Source of the DNA: Galerina marginata
Taxonomy: Eukaryota > Basidiomycota > Agaricomycetes > Agaricales > Galerinaceae
Reading direction: 5' to 3'
Assembly (NCBI GenBank): GCA_023014335.1
Contig: JAECYW010000025.1
Span: forward strand, 248,001-312,000
DNA length: 64,000 nucleotides
The position numbers and the translations under genes are program-made. Positions 11,320 to 23,417 of this stretch are shown piece after piece; positions within the stretch are counted from its first letter, which is position 1, and every line of letters starts with the position of its first letter. The notes beneath the pieces are model-generated. The model made no database searches, was not told the DNA's origin, and saw only the letters and a list, made by a program, of their open reading frames with translations.

Positions 11320-13550
11320 AATTGGTTGGTATTGCCGTGAAAAATGGACGAGCGCGAGCTTCCGTCCAATGGTACAACCATACTCATCTCTACGTCGCTC
11401 TTTTGTATCCCACAATCATTTCTTCACACTGTCGTTACACGATAACTTGACGATAACTTACAATTTACATATACTTTTAATCCTCGACAAATATTCGTTT
11501 CTTTAGTTCCTGATTCACAAAATAAGGCGCCATTGACACTATAAAGATCAAGAATCCGTACTTGTAAATGTAACTGGAAGCACTGCCAGTAGCCCCACGC
11601 GGTTCCTCAAGGCTCTCGACGTCTTAGCTTCATTGGGGGCTAATTGAGTATGATTTCCTTATAATGAGTTTCAAGTCCATGGAAAGACGTAAGAATAATA
11701 ATACCCTTACTCGTGATATATGAGATGGGCGGTTATTTGGCGGTTACTATTAAGTAAGAGCAATAAGTAGACCCCAAACTCGAAATATAAGCAAGATATA
11801 CTCACACACCATGTAGAGACAATAAACGCGATATGACCATGGACATTGAGCTGTTAATATTCATCCCCCTCGTATACGCGCAGTCCAGTGTGGATAAATC
11901 AGAAGATGGATCATTTCTAGCTTATGGATAGAAAGGGAAAAGCGAGATGAATCGAGCGGCGGTGCCTTGCAATGTAGTCCTAGATTTACCGCAAAATTTC
12001 AAGATGTATAGCCATTGTCAAGAGCACTGCGCTATACTGAGCTATGACTGGTCGGGAGATTAATTATAGTTCGCCGACACTGCGTAGTGACTATGTGTCA
12101 AGCACAAGTACGGTGGATCGGAGGCATCAGGCATCGGAAGCCCATACCTCCGTGGTCGCAAAACGAGGACCGGCAACGATGAAACAAGACGCTGGTTAAA
12201 ATTTAGAAAGCCAAGGGGGGTGTCCGAGAGTAAACGCAGCCCGGAGTCGAGGACACCATCGAATCATCGTGATGGTTGATGGCTACGCGCCAGTGAGGTC
12301 ACTGGAAGCTGCTAGGCGCGATAGAAACTGACAGAAAAAAGTACCCAGAGATAAAACATTAAGCGGTGAGACCAGTAAGTGCCACCAAACCTCTCTGACA
12401 CTCAAGAGTCGATGGAATCGGAGAGATCAGTCTGAGTGCATGATTGCGACTCGGAGTATGAGGAGTGCCCAGAATCGAGAGGCTTTCTGGAGGCTTTTTG
12501 AAAGTGGTGGTGTGTTTGAGGAGCTTGCGAAAAACCTCGTACATTGAGCCATCTACGCCGAAAATAAATGGCAGCGTAGCGTAGAATACCAGTCAAATGC
12601 CAGTACAGAGGAACATCATGATCGGGGAAAGGAACGAATTTTGAGCGGTGTCATTGCGGTGCCATTTATTTGGTTCTTACCTCTGAGCCAAACATTTCCG
12701 GGTGAATCCTCCAGCAGGTCTCCTCTCTCGCCCACGTCTCTGCGCATACCTGTTTCTTCCGTTCTGCCCGAAATATCTCCCTCAGTTACGCTCTAGACCT
12801 TACCTGAAGTTATGAACTCCAAAATGCACCCACTATCGCACACATTGTCCCCATCTGTCGGATAATCGAGTTCAGCATGAACCTCATCCTCATGTCGAAA
12901 ATTTGGGATTCGTCTTTCTTTTTCTGACTATTGGTACGAGTCAAACGCAATCTAATAGCGAAAAAGATGTTTATTAACTCTCTTGCTTTTAGGATTTAGT
13001 GGCTCTTTCATTATTATGCCCACTTGTTCGACTTCGAGGACGGCGACCAGATGGTAAATACTAAAGGGAAGACTCAAACTTGGTTAGTGCATTAACAACG
13101 TTGAAAGTGCCCGAATTGATTCTTATATTCTTACGAATCTTCCCTTTAGAAAACTGTCTCATTTATTCTTCGTGAAGTCTCTTGAACGTCGGCTTTTCGA
13201 GCGTGCAAGTCGCCCACAACTCTTCAGCCAGATCGTCGGCCATTCTTGTTTTATGATAGCAAGAACGAGCAAGAACCCCGGGAACTCGGGCTTCCTTTTT
13301 CCAGGATTCATTCGACAAAATACTCTTCCTTCGTCGTATCAACACCGCGGCTCTGTCCTCCACCAATCGAACAACATTCTTCCTACCCTCCGTTCAAATT
13401 ATCGACGACTTTCTCTCCTCGACCTACCAAATGAGTCTTAAGATCGCCGCGCTCCCGTCATTTCTGCAGTCGACGCTCGACGAATTGGCCACACAGATGT
13501 CACATCATGCACGAACGCCCCGATGCCAATGCCAGCGCCTACCCAACACT
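11320..13550. other. Intergenic, no gene recognised
   Basis: Only short overlapping ORFs occur (89 codons or fewer wholly inside the stretch) on both strands, without signal peptides, domains or consistent splice signals. Base composition becomes more GC-rich toward the repeat region that follows. Confidence 0.5.
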
Positions 13551-13599
13551 GTCGTTTAGATGTGGTGCATCTCGCACTCGTCCTCGCTACCCAACAACC

Positions 13600-16500
13600 G
13601 ACTTCATCTGCCCATCGCCTTCATTACCCGGCTCGCGAAAGCATCCGTTTGGGTCATACATCACTCTTTCGAATCGTAGATGCTAGATCGAGCTCAATGT
13701 TGGCGGGATCATGGACGTGGCCAAGCACCCTCACCCATCATCTAATATTTCCAGCACATCTAGCCCTTCAACTATCGGATGGCTGGAACAAGGGTCTAGA
13801 GGTGTTGGTTGGGACTTGTTCGTGGGGGTGGGGTGCAAGCTATTGGCGTCATCGAAGAAGCCACGGTGCATGGTGCTAGCAGGCGAAGATCGACATTCTT
13901 CATGGGGCTCGATCACCTTTGCCGCTCATCCGAGATGGCAGTCCCGTTTGGCGAAGGGGCTGATGGGCACTCGGACTGCTACATTCGATGTTCAAAGGCA
14001 ACACAGTCTCGACAACGACCACCTTATTATCCAGGCAGTTGTGCCTTTCCTGCTACTCAAACGCGCATATATCCATTCTCCTCCCAGCGACGTCCAGTCC
14101 GGCCAACCTGTACATCGGAAACAACGTCATTCCCAGCTTTCCGTCGTTTAGGCTTGCCCCTCGGCACAACTTCCTATGTTCTTTCAACGGTAATTCCTAC
14201 GCCACGTCACCAAAGCTCGGCACTGCAGCGAGGAGTCAGTTCGGGACGACAATACCTACGGACTCAATCTCATTTGGTACCTTACCTCCCCCCGTTTTCC
14301 TGGAACTCGCGTCCTCTATGAACGCGTTTTCTGGGTCAACGAGGACAGGCTCCGCTTTCGTGGAAATGAACTGGCGGCGTATACGACTTCGGGCTGGGTT
14401 TAGGGAGGCTGAAACGAATGTGCTGGGGAGATCCGTCTTCGAAGTAGAGGAGCAGGGCATGGTGGAACATAACTCGGAGCGTCACTCTACCTCAACAAGG
14501 CCTCCGGTGGTTTCAATGCAATGCTGCCTGAAGCTCAAGCACGCATATATTCGCCATTCGCACCGTCGACGCCAGCTACGGTGCACAACTCCCCTCTGTG
14601 CCCACGAAGATGACGTGGCCGTGCTGTCCTTGGTTAACCGATCGTGCTTCAAGAGAATCAGTGAGGGGTGCGGCTTGGGACAACGTTGGAAGTGGGAATG
14701 GATGCGCTAGCGGTGCCCGTGTCGAACTGGAAGAAGAGGCGAAGAGGATAGATCACAGATTCGGACGCCACTGCCACTCTGCGCCGACGGTCGTTTTCAT
14801 GACCTCAACATAGTCCACCGTGGAGTTCGAGCACGCATATATCCACCTTCTTCGACGTCGTCTCCCAACAAAGCTGGCTAGGTATATTGGCGGCACCATC
14901 GATTCTCCTGGAGCATTCGGGATCCGATGCGCTGGCAATCCCCACTTTCCGTCGTTTTCCCGAACTTTCCTGCGCTTAATGCTCTTGGGCCACTTCAACG
15001 TTTTACCAAGGCCAGGTCGCATATTTGCTTCCTTCCACGCCTCCGCGAGATATGACCCGAATATTCGGGTCGACCAGAATTTCAATACCCCTGCCTAGGG
15101 CAGAAGGAAAACCTCGGCATGTTCGATAATCGCTACATTTGACATTCGGCCTGACGTCGCTGCCCCCGTCTCTCCCGCTGTTCTTCGTCATTCAACTCCC
15201 AGTTTTCGCATCTGGTACCTCAGCTGGTCCTAGTGGGGAAATGACGCGATGTTCGGTTGCGGGTTCGTTTCTGTGGATGTGGATGCGGACGTGGGTGATG
15301 CGGCATTGGGCTCTCGGCGCAGAATTTGGGCATCGTACGCATGGGTAGTGTTAGTATCAGCTGGGACCTGGCTTGCAAACTCGCCTTGGAGAGGGGTTAT
15401 GCTGAGGAGTCGGAGTTCGGACAGAAACGAAACAGCTGGAAATCAGTAATCGAGGATGTGCAAGAGGGGGAGGCAGGAGTGCCGCCGACGTTATCGTTGA
15501 TGGATTGTTACGCCTTCCACGAGGACGCCGGTCTGGTTCGTGGTCGTGTTGGATGTGGAGAGGGATGCTAGGGCGCTGTCGACAATGAGAAGGAGGAAAG
15601 GAAGGTTGACATGGACGCCAGGATCTCGGCCTCAAGACCTCAGTTTAAACGCGCGATTCCTCGAAGGACTGTTCTATCGGTTGCTCTCCCTGATGACAGG
15701 CGCCAACTTCCAAGCCCTAGCAGCTTTTCTTCCTTCCAAACGCACATATATCCACTTCCCAGTTTGCCACGTCGACACTCAGTCCGGCCTCGTACATTCT
15801 GCGGCAGGCGTGGGCGAGCGCGAGGATGGTTGGCTGCTTCATGACTGTTGGATACGGAAATAGATGGTCAGGTGCTATCTATGAAGAGAATACGAACACG
15901 AACTGGGGCTGAAGACTTCGCCGACAACGTTCTCCGTCAACTTCAATATCCAATGTCCAATGTCGATGGTACTGTATTCTCGATTTGCTCGCAGGACAAG
16001 GCGTGGTGAGGAACTTCAAATGCTTCTTCCCTTTGCTATCTGACGCAATGGCTCAGATGCGATCGTTTTACGGCTACTCTGGATTACGAGTGATTTGCTG
16101 AATGAGTCCAGTCCGTGGTTAGCACCAGCGCTGGAGTTGTTCTAGCCCCTACGATCAGCAGCTTCACGCTTTCCCGAGGTGGGTGTTGTTTTTTCGATGT
16201 TTCCGCAGGCTGAAGTAGTTGCTCGCAGTTCAACCTCACCGTATCTGGATTGTACCCTCTGAAGCTACACGACCACTGCCACTGCTTCGAGTCTTGATTG
16301 GTATCGCGCAAGAGAAGGCGGCCACAATGGCTATGACGAAGAACGAGATTCGTATATTCGGACTGCTACCTTCAATCTTCAACGTTCAACGACAACAAAA
16401 CCTCATCAAACGACCCCTCAATGCAGCCGGGCTTTTACTCCAACTCAACGCGCATATATCCATCCTCCTCCCTGCGGCGTTAAGCCCCGCCAGTCTGTAT

Positions 16501-18840
16501 AACCTCATTCCCAAATTCACCGTCGTTTGAGCTCGCTCCCCCTTAAAAGCTCCCTTGCTGGTTCAATGATATGGCGGTACTCCTACGCCACGTCACCACT
16601 CTCGACACTCTAAAAGGAGTCGAGTCGGGCCGACCGCCCGCTGCTCAGCTGCGTCGTACTCTGACGAGCTGCAGTCAACGAGCCACAGTACCCTTTCTCG
16701 TGGACCTGGATCGGCGATGGGCACTGCTGAAGCGGATGTCCTGGCAGCATCCACGGTGGAAGCGGAGGAGCAGGGAAGGTTGAACGTACACTCGGACGTC
16801 CAGTGCCACTCTGCCCCAGCAAAGGCTATGATGGCCTCAATGTGGTGCTGCTTGAAGCTCGAAGACGCATATATCCGCCATTCGCCCCGTCGACGTTAAC
16901 CAACTGCCTCATGTGCGCTCAAAGACTACGTGGACGTGCCGCCCTTGGCTAACTGATTGTGCTTCGTGTCGCTTCAGGCTTGTTGCGAAGACGCGGGTGT
17001 GGCTGGGGACAACGTTGGATGCGGTGCGGGTATCGAAGTGGAAGAAGAGGCGGAGAGGGTGATCACAATGCGGACGGTGGCTGCCACTGCGCCGACGGTC
17101 GTTATCATAACCTCAAAGCGATGCGCTGTGGAGCTCAACCACGCGTATTGGTGTCACTCAACGTTTTACCATGACCGGGCCGCACTACGGTCCATCGGCG
17201 GGCTCATTTACTTCTTACTACCACTTCCGCTTCCTTCCACGGCCTTCACGATATATGACTTTGCCGAACATTCGGGTCGATCACCCTTCCAATGCCCAAT
17301 CCTCGAGCTGAAAGAAAACCTTAACATTTACGATTCAAGACCTCTACATTCGATATTCGACGTGACTTCCCTACCCTTTCTCTCATTCAAACCACGCTTC
17401 TCGGATCCCGTTCCCCAGCTGGTCATGCGTTGGGAGCAGAATATGTTGGAAGTTGAAACGAATACAGTGTTCGTGTTTGAACTCGTTCCTGTGGGTGTCG
17501 CTGTCGATGATCCATGTTTGGCTCTCGGCGCAGGTTTCGCGTTTCACATGCATCGCGGTGTTATTAGCAGCTGGAACGCGGCTTGAGGGTACACGGAAGG
17601 GCCGACGCAGTTGGGGCAGAGACTGGTGGATGGGGATGAGCAATGAAGGACGTCGAGCAGGGCACGACCGACCTGGAGGCAGAAATGCCATCGATGTTAT
17701 CCTTGATTAGGTGGCCACGACGATGTTTATCTCGCCCAGGACATGTTTGATATGGAGACGGGATGGGCTGGTGCTATCGAAGACGAGGAGCAGGAAGAAG
17801 GTTGACACGAACACGGCTACGTACATTGGTCTCAACGACTCAGCTCAAACACGCAAACACTCAAAGGACGGTTTTTAACAGCTACGCCCGACGACGGACT
17901 CGCGTGCACTTTGTGCATATATCCACTCTTCGCCTTCGTCGACACTCGCTACAGTGCGTTTTGCGGTACCTGACGTTCAATCTGCGTTCAATCTGCTGGC
18001 ACTGCAGGGCGGCGACATCTTCCGAATGACAACTTTCCCTACATCGTTCTCGTCTTCGTCCCAGACTCCTCAGCTTTCCTGGATGTCGTACATGGGACAG
18101 TCGCCCCAGTTTTGCCAGCTCGGCCCCGACGTGGACACGGATTGTCATAGTGTTTGGTCATCAGTTGGAGGACGCGACGACATTCGCAGCGAGCACCGCC
18201 CGCGTCCGTCCTCGTCGTCGTCGTTCAAATTATACCCACAATTTTCGGTCGTGCAGTTGGTGGTCAACTCGTTCCGCCGGATGAGGGCAAAGGAACGCGA
18301 ATGGGTGCTTTGGGGTCGTGGTCAGGGTCTAGTTCATTCCCATGCACGCTGTCCGCTCCCCATGCGTTTTTTTTGGGGAGAGAGCTGGGCCTACCAAGCT
18401 AGCCTCGACGGCGTTCAGCCTTCTGGGATCGGAAAGCATATGCAGCAGTGACGGAGAGCTCAGCGGGTGGTAGTGACGATAGGCCTATCTTCTCGGTTGA
18501 GCTCGAGCTGCAGATTGCCATGGACACGATGACGGACATGCAGGCGATGGTGATGGCGAAGATGATGTTCGGATACTAAATGGCTGTGGAAGAGGAAAAG
18601 GCGGAAGATGCACACGAGCCACACGAGCACAAACTGGGTGTGAAGACTTCGACGATAACGTTGAATCCGTCAACTTCAATATCCAACACCCGATGTCGCG
18701 GCTACTGCCTTCTCGATTTGCTCGCCGGCCAAGGGGTTTCTTCCCATCCAAACACGCATATATCCGCTCGACGATGCTCAGTCATAACGTCGGACATCAC
18801 GTTCGCGTTTGAGTTGGTGTTGGTTCCCGCGCCGCCGTAA
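13600..18840. repeat. Degenerate tandem repeat region, two units of about 2.4 kb with a recurring CGCATATATCC motif
   Basis: Sequence at about 13.98-15.99 kb is found again, diverged, about 2.2-2.7 kb downstream. Examples are 14062 with 16449, 14541 with 16865, 14833 with 17141, the 15.0 kb stretch with 17.2 kb, and 15.9 kb with 18.6 kb. Inside each unit the motif CGCATATATCC (or close variants) recurs, near 14062, 14541, 14833, 15742, 16449, 16865, 17913 and 18753. It is usually followed within 10-25 bp by a GTCGAC-like site. Long ORFs exist in several frames (up to 240 codons at 13988-14710), but the paralogous copies do not keep one frame and no domain is visible, so I do not call a gene. 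The region is GC-richer than its flanks. Confidence 0.65.
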
Positions 18841-19115
18841 TAACCTCGCTGCGGGTGACGGGTGGTACTTAGCCAATAAGCTCACGAGTTTTTCCCTTCT
18901 CTGTTGTTCGACGGTGAACCATATGGATGGTACGACACCAAGTAAGATACGTTTGTATGTTGTATCAAATGATCAATCTCAACCAATCATTTAGTCACTC
19001 TTAAGGGCTCAATTCATGCGAAAATCAACATGGTCATCTGGCAGCAGATACTTTTAGATATGTTTGCGCCTGACGGGTAGTAGATCGGTGGTTTGATGTT
19101 GGAGGGCTCGAACGG

Positions 19116-19122
19116 TATATAA
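19116..19122 (+). promoter_or_regulatory. TATA box of the cysteine-rich secreted protein gene
   Basis: TATATAA stands 63 bp before the ATG at 19179, the same geometry as at the peroxygenase gene. Confidence 0.5.
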
Positions 19123-19178
19123 CACAAGCACTGGCAGATCTACGTCCACGATATCAACATTGTGTTTGAACTGCAGCC

Positions 19179-19503
19179 ATGAAGGTACTCAACATACTGG
19201 CTGTCCTCGTTTTTGCCAGTGGGAGCCTCCTCCCTGTTCAACCCGTCGCCGGCCAACAGCTCTGCGCTTTTCCACCGCGACCACGCACAGTTTCCGTAAG
19301 AGACTCCGCTTATAGTCAACTGTTGGATCGTTTTCGTGACTATCGTTTTTGGATAGCAATGTACGCAAATATGCATGTCCTGCTGCCGTTCGAATCCGAA
19401 TTCCGATATATGTGGAGGAGAGGGTATTGTCAATAACTGCGTAGGATTTTGTGGTTCGTGTCTCTCTCTTTCCCTGTCCATCGGTTGTTGTGGGCTTTCT
19501 TAG
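19179..19503 (+). CDS. Small cysteine-rich secreted protein (87 residues)
   Basis: Two exons (19179-19295 and 19357-19503) flank a 61-bp GTAAGA...TAG intron and join in frame. The N-terminus MKVLNILAVLVFASGSLLPV is a clear signal peptide, with likely cleavage near GQQ. The mature peptide of about 62 residues holds 11 cysteines, including two CC pairs (CMSCC and GCC near the end), spread to the last residues. Reading without the splice gives only an 85-codon ORF that loses the cysteines, which supports the intron. No close family was recognised; it is not a hydrophobin because the eight-Cys spacing does not fit. Secreted peptides of this kind act in fungi as effectors, antimicrobial peptides or wall components, and the role here is unknown. 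Confidence 0.72.
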
Positions 19504-19780
19504 TTGAACTACCTTCGTTTTTAGAGTGAGAAGGGTTGGAAGTACTGAAAGAAACGAGGGGGTGTTACGCTTCCCTTCGAGACATCTTTTCTAACAGAGG
19601 GCACAACTTAGAGCTCTGGAGATAATATATGTACTCATCAATTTTTGGACGTCGAGCAGTACTTCCCTTGAAAATGTCGACGAAACCGTCGTTGTACAAA
19701 ATGGTTTATTTAAGCACTCGAGTAAGTAGACGGAATTTCAATTATCCTATGTTACTCCGCGTGAAGAGCAAGCATACCAC

Positions 19781-22700
19781 TTACAGCCCGAAATGCACGT
19801 AGGGAACCCAAGCAAGTAAAGTCGAGTCCGAGTTACCAAGCGCCCTTCGGAGTTTCTGGGTAGCGTAATGAAGCGCTCGTGCAGCGCCCTCGCTGCTCAA
19901 TTCCTTCGACCCCACCATGAGATTTGCGTAGAAGTCTTCTGCAATCTGTGGCCCATACCGGTCCTGAATTGACCACATCGTTGCTACAACGCCTCGATAG
20001 CCAGCTGCCAACATCCCCGCGGCAAGATGAACAGCTTCTTCGGAGAGTTTCTCGTCTCCAGTACTCGTTTGACAGGCGGATAAAAAGGCAAGGTCAACCC
20101 CGACCAGCTTTTTTTGTATTATTGACGAAAGCTCAAGTTGGCCGTCGTGAAGGGCAAACCCACTCTTCAGTGGTTCTCCGATATCCTGACTAGCATGGCA
20201 GGCGAAATGAACAATGCTGTGGGTTTCCATATTTGCCATCGCCTGACTAATCGTCGCGGCCTTCCCCTCCAGGCGTAGAACTCGAAGGTCGTGAGCTTCT
20301 AACCGGCGTTCTATAGCTCGGACTTCCACTATTGTTCCTGGGATGGGGCTTGAATTCTGCGCATGAGGCTCGCCGATCATGAAGAGTCCTGTTTTCTTTT
20401 GCACTTTTCCTTGATGCTTAGACCTTTGAATAAGTGTTCTGACGTTCGGGATGTACGATGAAATTGCGAAATCTGACAAATTTGATGGGACTTCCGTGGT
20501 GGACCCATCATATATACCCGCTGCGTGAATTGGCAAAAATGCGAGTGGCCCCGTTACGCACCACCAGATGCGGGGTAGATTAGGTGGGGGTTTCTTGGGT
20601 TCATAGAGAAATCAATTATGCTTCGAATTGAAAGCGGCAAATGATGGAAAATCTTACCGAATATCCAAGACTGTCGAGTATAGGCTTCACGACAAATGTC
20701 CACAGCTGCTGTAAGACGTTCTTCACGCAGCTTCCGCTGCTCTCATAACGCATTCCTCGTGCATTTAGCTCGGGGTTTCTGTATCCAGAAACTTGGAGCT
20801 GACTTTTCAATAAATTGTGAAGGTAATCGGCTTTGGAACGGGAGAATAAAGGTAGCGGAATATGGTGCGGTTTTTCAGCGCCTGCGACAAGAGCAAGAGC
20901 ATCGCAGCGATTCTTGTGAATGTTGATAACAATGACGGGGCCTGTGTTCGGGATACTCTGGAGCAAAGTCAAATAGGACGGTGGTCGTAGGAAGTCCTCG
21001 TAGCAATGAATACCCCGAACTTTGGCAAGTAATTCGTCCCATTTCTGTGCAAGGTTGACGTGTGTAGTCACTTCGTCTTGTAGGGACATCTTCTGTAACA
21101 GGTCGTCGGTTGTATTTGCTTCTCTTCGAGAACCTGCATACTCGAGAGCAGTTGAAACTCTCCAGATTTCGTCAGCTATGGTGGGATGACTTTCACGAAG
21201 GTCGTCCAAAGGACTACGGAGATCGTTGAGTTGACTCCATATAACACAACGTCCTTGTTCGAGCCACTCTAAAGCCAGCCCAGGGTTTCCGAGCTGGCAT
21301 GCTGCAGCCGCCGCCGAAGTTGGTAAATCAGACATGCCAGGGAGGTTTGACTGGCGCATCTGGATGGTCTGTTCCAAGCCGGCGACTTGGGACGCAAGAG
21401 AAATGGCAGTCGAGTAAGCATTCACTACAGTCATCCACCGGCTAATGTTACACTGAAAGTTAAAAATCAAAATGAAAAATTTTCATCGCACTTTTTCCCA
21501 ATAAAAACCATATGATAATTCTTTATAATTCTGTTAGTTCCTTCAGTCAAAATTTCAGGTGATCTTATTCACTTCTCACAAAGTTATTCCCAAAACACTG
21601 GTGTAACACTGAGTAGTGAGCCAATTTGCGGCACTTTGAGTTCGCCATTCCTCAGTCAATTTTTATTCGTTCCCTCTGAAATTTTACAAGGTAATAGAGA
21701 ACGTATACAGCTCACAGGGAAATTTTATTTCATCAAAAAAGACCCATTTTTGGCTGAGTTATGAAGGTGTAACACTCAGTGGTGGCGTAACATTAGCCGG
21801 TGGATGACTGTACCTGTGACGGTTCGAATTTTACGCAAAGCTCAGCCCATTTCTTCGCAGAATCGAGTCTAATTGAAGGGGGTCCGGGCGAAATGGCGGC
21901 ACGAGAATAATTTGAGATGCTGGTGCGGATATCACTGAGGTCTCCTGTGTGTTCGAATCGACTTTGAAAAGAATTCCCAATCACGTTCAGCCGACCCGGC
22001 AGCTGCGCATGACCGTCAGGAGTGAGACCTAGCGTTTTCTGATAGCACGATATAGCCCTAGCAAGGTCAGTCATATCTCCTGTGTACTCGAACCGATCTT
22101 GGTAAGACCTTCCCAAGTTGAACTCTAGCGTAGCACGCTTGGCACCCTGATCCTCAGGAATGAGATTAATCGCCTCTTCCTCGTATTTTATTGAATCGGA
22201 GATGCTGGCAAGCTTCTCTGTGCGATCAGATCCAGGATAACCGCTATACGAAATCGCGAGATTGTTCAGCCTATCGGGTAGGCTTGGGTCACCATTTCGA
22301 GCAAGAAGAACAGCTTCCTGCGCAAATGAAATTGCCTGGGACCTGTCGTCGAGATTTCCCGTGTGTACGAAGCGACTTAGATGGGCAATCCCGAGATTGC
22401 TGAGCCGCGCGGAATGGCGTTCATCTCCCTTGGGAGTGAGATCAACAGCTTTCTGCGCACATAATATTGCGTCGGCGATGTCGGTCAGTTCTCGTGTGCG
22501 TTCGAAGCGAAATCGATAAGAGCTTCCGAGGTTGCTCTGCCTGGCCGACATGTTGGCATCGTCATCAGCGGTGAGATGGACTGCTTTCTGCTTGTACGAT
22601 ATAGCGAGGGAGATATCAGTCAGATTTCCCGTGTATCTGAAACGAAGTTGATACGAATTTCCTAGGTTGCTCAGGATTCCAGGCAATTCTATGGGGTCCT

Positions 22701-23411
22701 CATATGGAATTGTTTGCTCCCGACAGGATATCGATCTGGATACGTCATAGAGGTCTTCGGTATGGTTGAAGCGACATTCATATGCATCTCCGAGGTAGTT
22801 CAGCCGCGTAGTTCTGTATTCGTGGCCGTCTGGTATGGCATTGGCGGTAATTTCAAACCTAGAAATCGCTTTATCGACGTCAGACAAATTTCTCGTCACT
22901 TCATAGCGTTCGAGAAGTGAAACCGCGGTGTCGTTGAGAAAATCCATGAACGTTGGATCGTTAACGGGGGTGAGCTGGAGGGCCAGGTCAAAGGCCAGGA
23001 CACAGATCTCTATGTCAGTTCCGTTTCTTGTATCGCGAAAGCGGTCCAAGAACTGATCTCCACACATGTTGAAGAGACCTGGTTCAATGCCAGTTGATGG
23101 ATCGTCGTAAAAGACTTCGAGATCGAGAAGCCGTAAAGTTTCAGGGTTCCTGGCCAGGATATCACGCGAATCTGCGTCGTAAATTCATAGAAGTCCATTG
23201 GGATTTGAAATTTAGATATCACGCACTTTTGTAGACCCTTTTCTGATGACCCTGTTCAGTTGTGTTTTCGCCGGTCGAAATCATCGAAATTTCACAAGTC
23301 AGTTTCAACTTTAGGGTGCCTGTTTGATTTGCGAATTCTCGTCTAATTCCTAGTCGTTTGAAAGTGATTCACGGACAGTAACCTTAATCGACGTTGACCA
23401 AAGAACTAACC
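19781..23411 (-). CDS. TPR/CHAT-domain protein (caspase-like peptidase fold), carrying an inserted MITE
   Basis: Many tetratricopeptide-like repeats of about 55 residues (LSNLGxSYxxRFxxTGxLxDI...AISxxQKAV) fill 21.8-23.1 kb. They are followed by a linker helix region and a C-terminal CHAT domain. The catalytic histidine is in IVHFACHA (near 20210) and the cysteine in FLSACQTSTGD (near 20070); the protein ends PYVHFGL at the 19781 stop. A normal intron joins GYS to KPPPNLP across about 20655-20578. CHAT proteins are proteases or scaffolds that often act downstream of sensor domains. A 383-bp MITE sits between repeats and linker (see its entry). Exons at 23418-24000 may belong to the same protein: G|GTTAGT at 23410 joins the acceptor at 23171 in frame. 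The true start is unresolved. Confidence 0.82.
21428..21810. mobile_element. MITE with 24-bp perfect inverted repeats and TA target duplication
   Basis: The left end begins CAGTCATCCACCGGC and the right end is its exact inverted complement over 24 bp. The element is flanked by TA at 21426-21427 and 21811-21812. The inside is AT-rich, has no ORF of note, and carries subterminal GTGTAACACT-type repeats (near 21454, 21601 and 21768). TA duplication plus CAGT ends suggest the Tc1/mariner group. Removing the element and one TA restores an uninterrupted CHAT-gene frame (Gln-Val-Val-Asn), so the insertion hit an exon. Confidence 0.88.
21453..21813 (-). other. Candidate intron made from the MITE
   Basis: On the gene strand the target TA forms part of a donor (CAG|GTACAG at 21813). 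A TTTCAG acceptor lies just inside the far inverted repeat (21453). Splicing there removes 361 bp and joins exons in the same phase. The only change is eight extra residues (CNISRWMT) before the original Val-Asn-Ala-Tyr. Without splicing the frame stops a few codons into the element. Inferred from sequence only. Confidence 0.55.
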
Positions 23412-23417
23412 GGAATA

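Noticed and set aside
13988..14710. A 240-codon ORF as a protein gene
   Set aside because: It lies in GC-rich repeated DNA that is open in several frames. The homologous copy near 16.37 kb does not keep the frame, and no domain or splice logic supports it.
21428..21810. The MITE as a plain disruption that kills the CHAT gene
   Set aside because: In-frame splice sites inside the element offer a simple way to preserve function, so I did not label the gene a pseudogene. Only transcripts can settle this.
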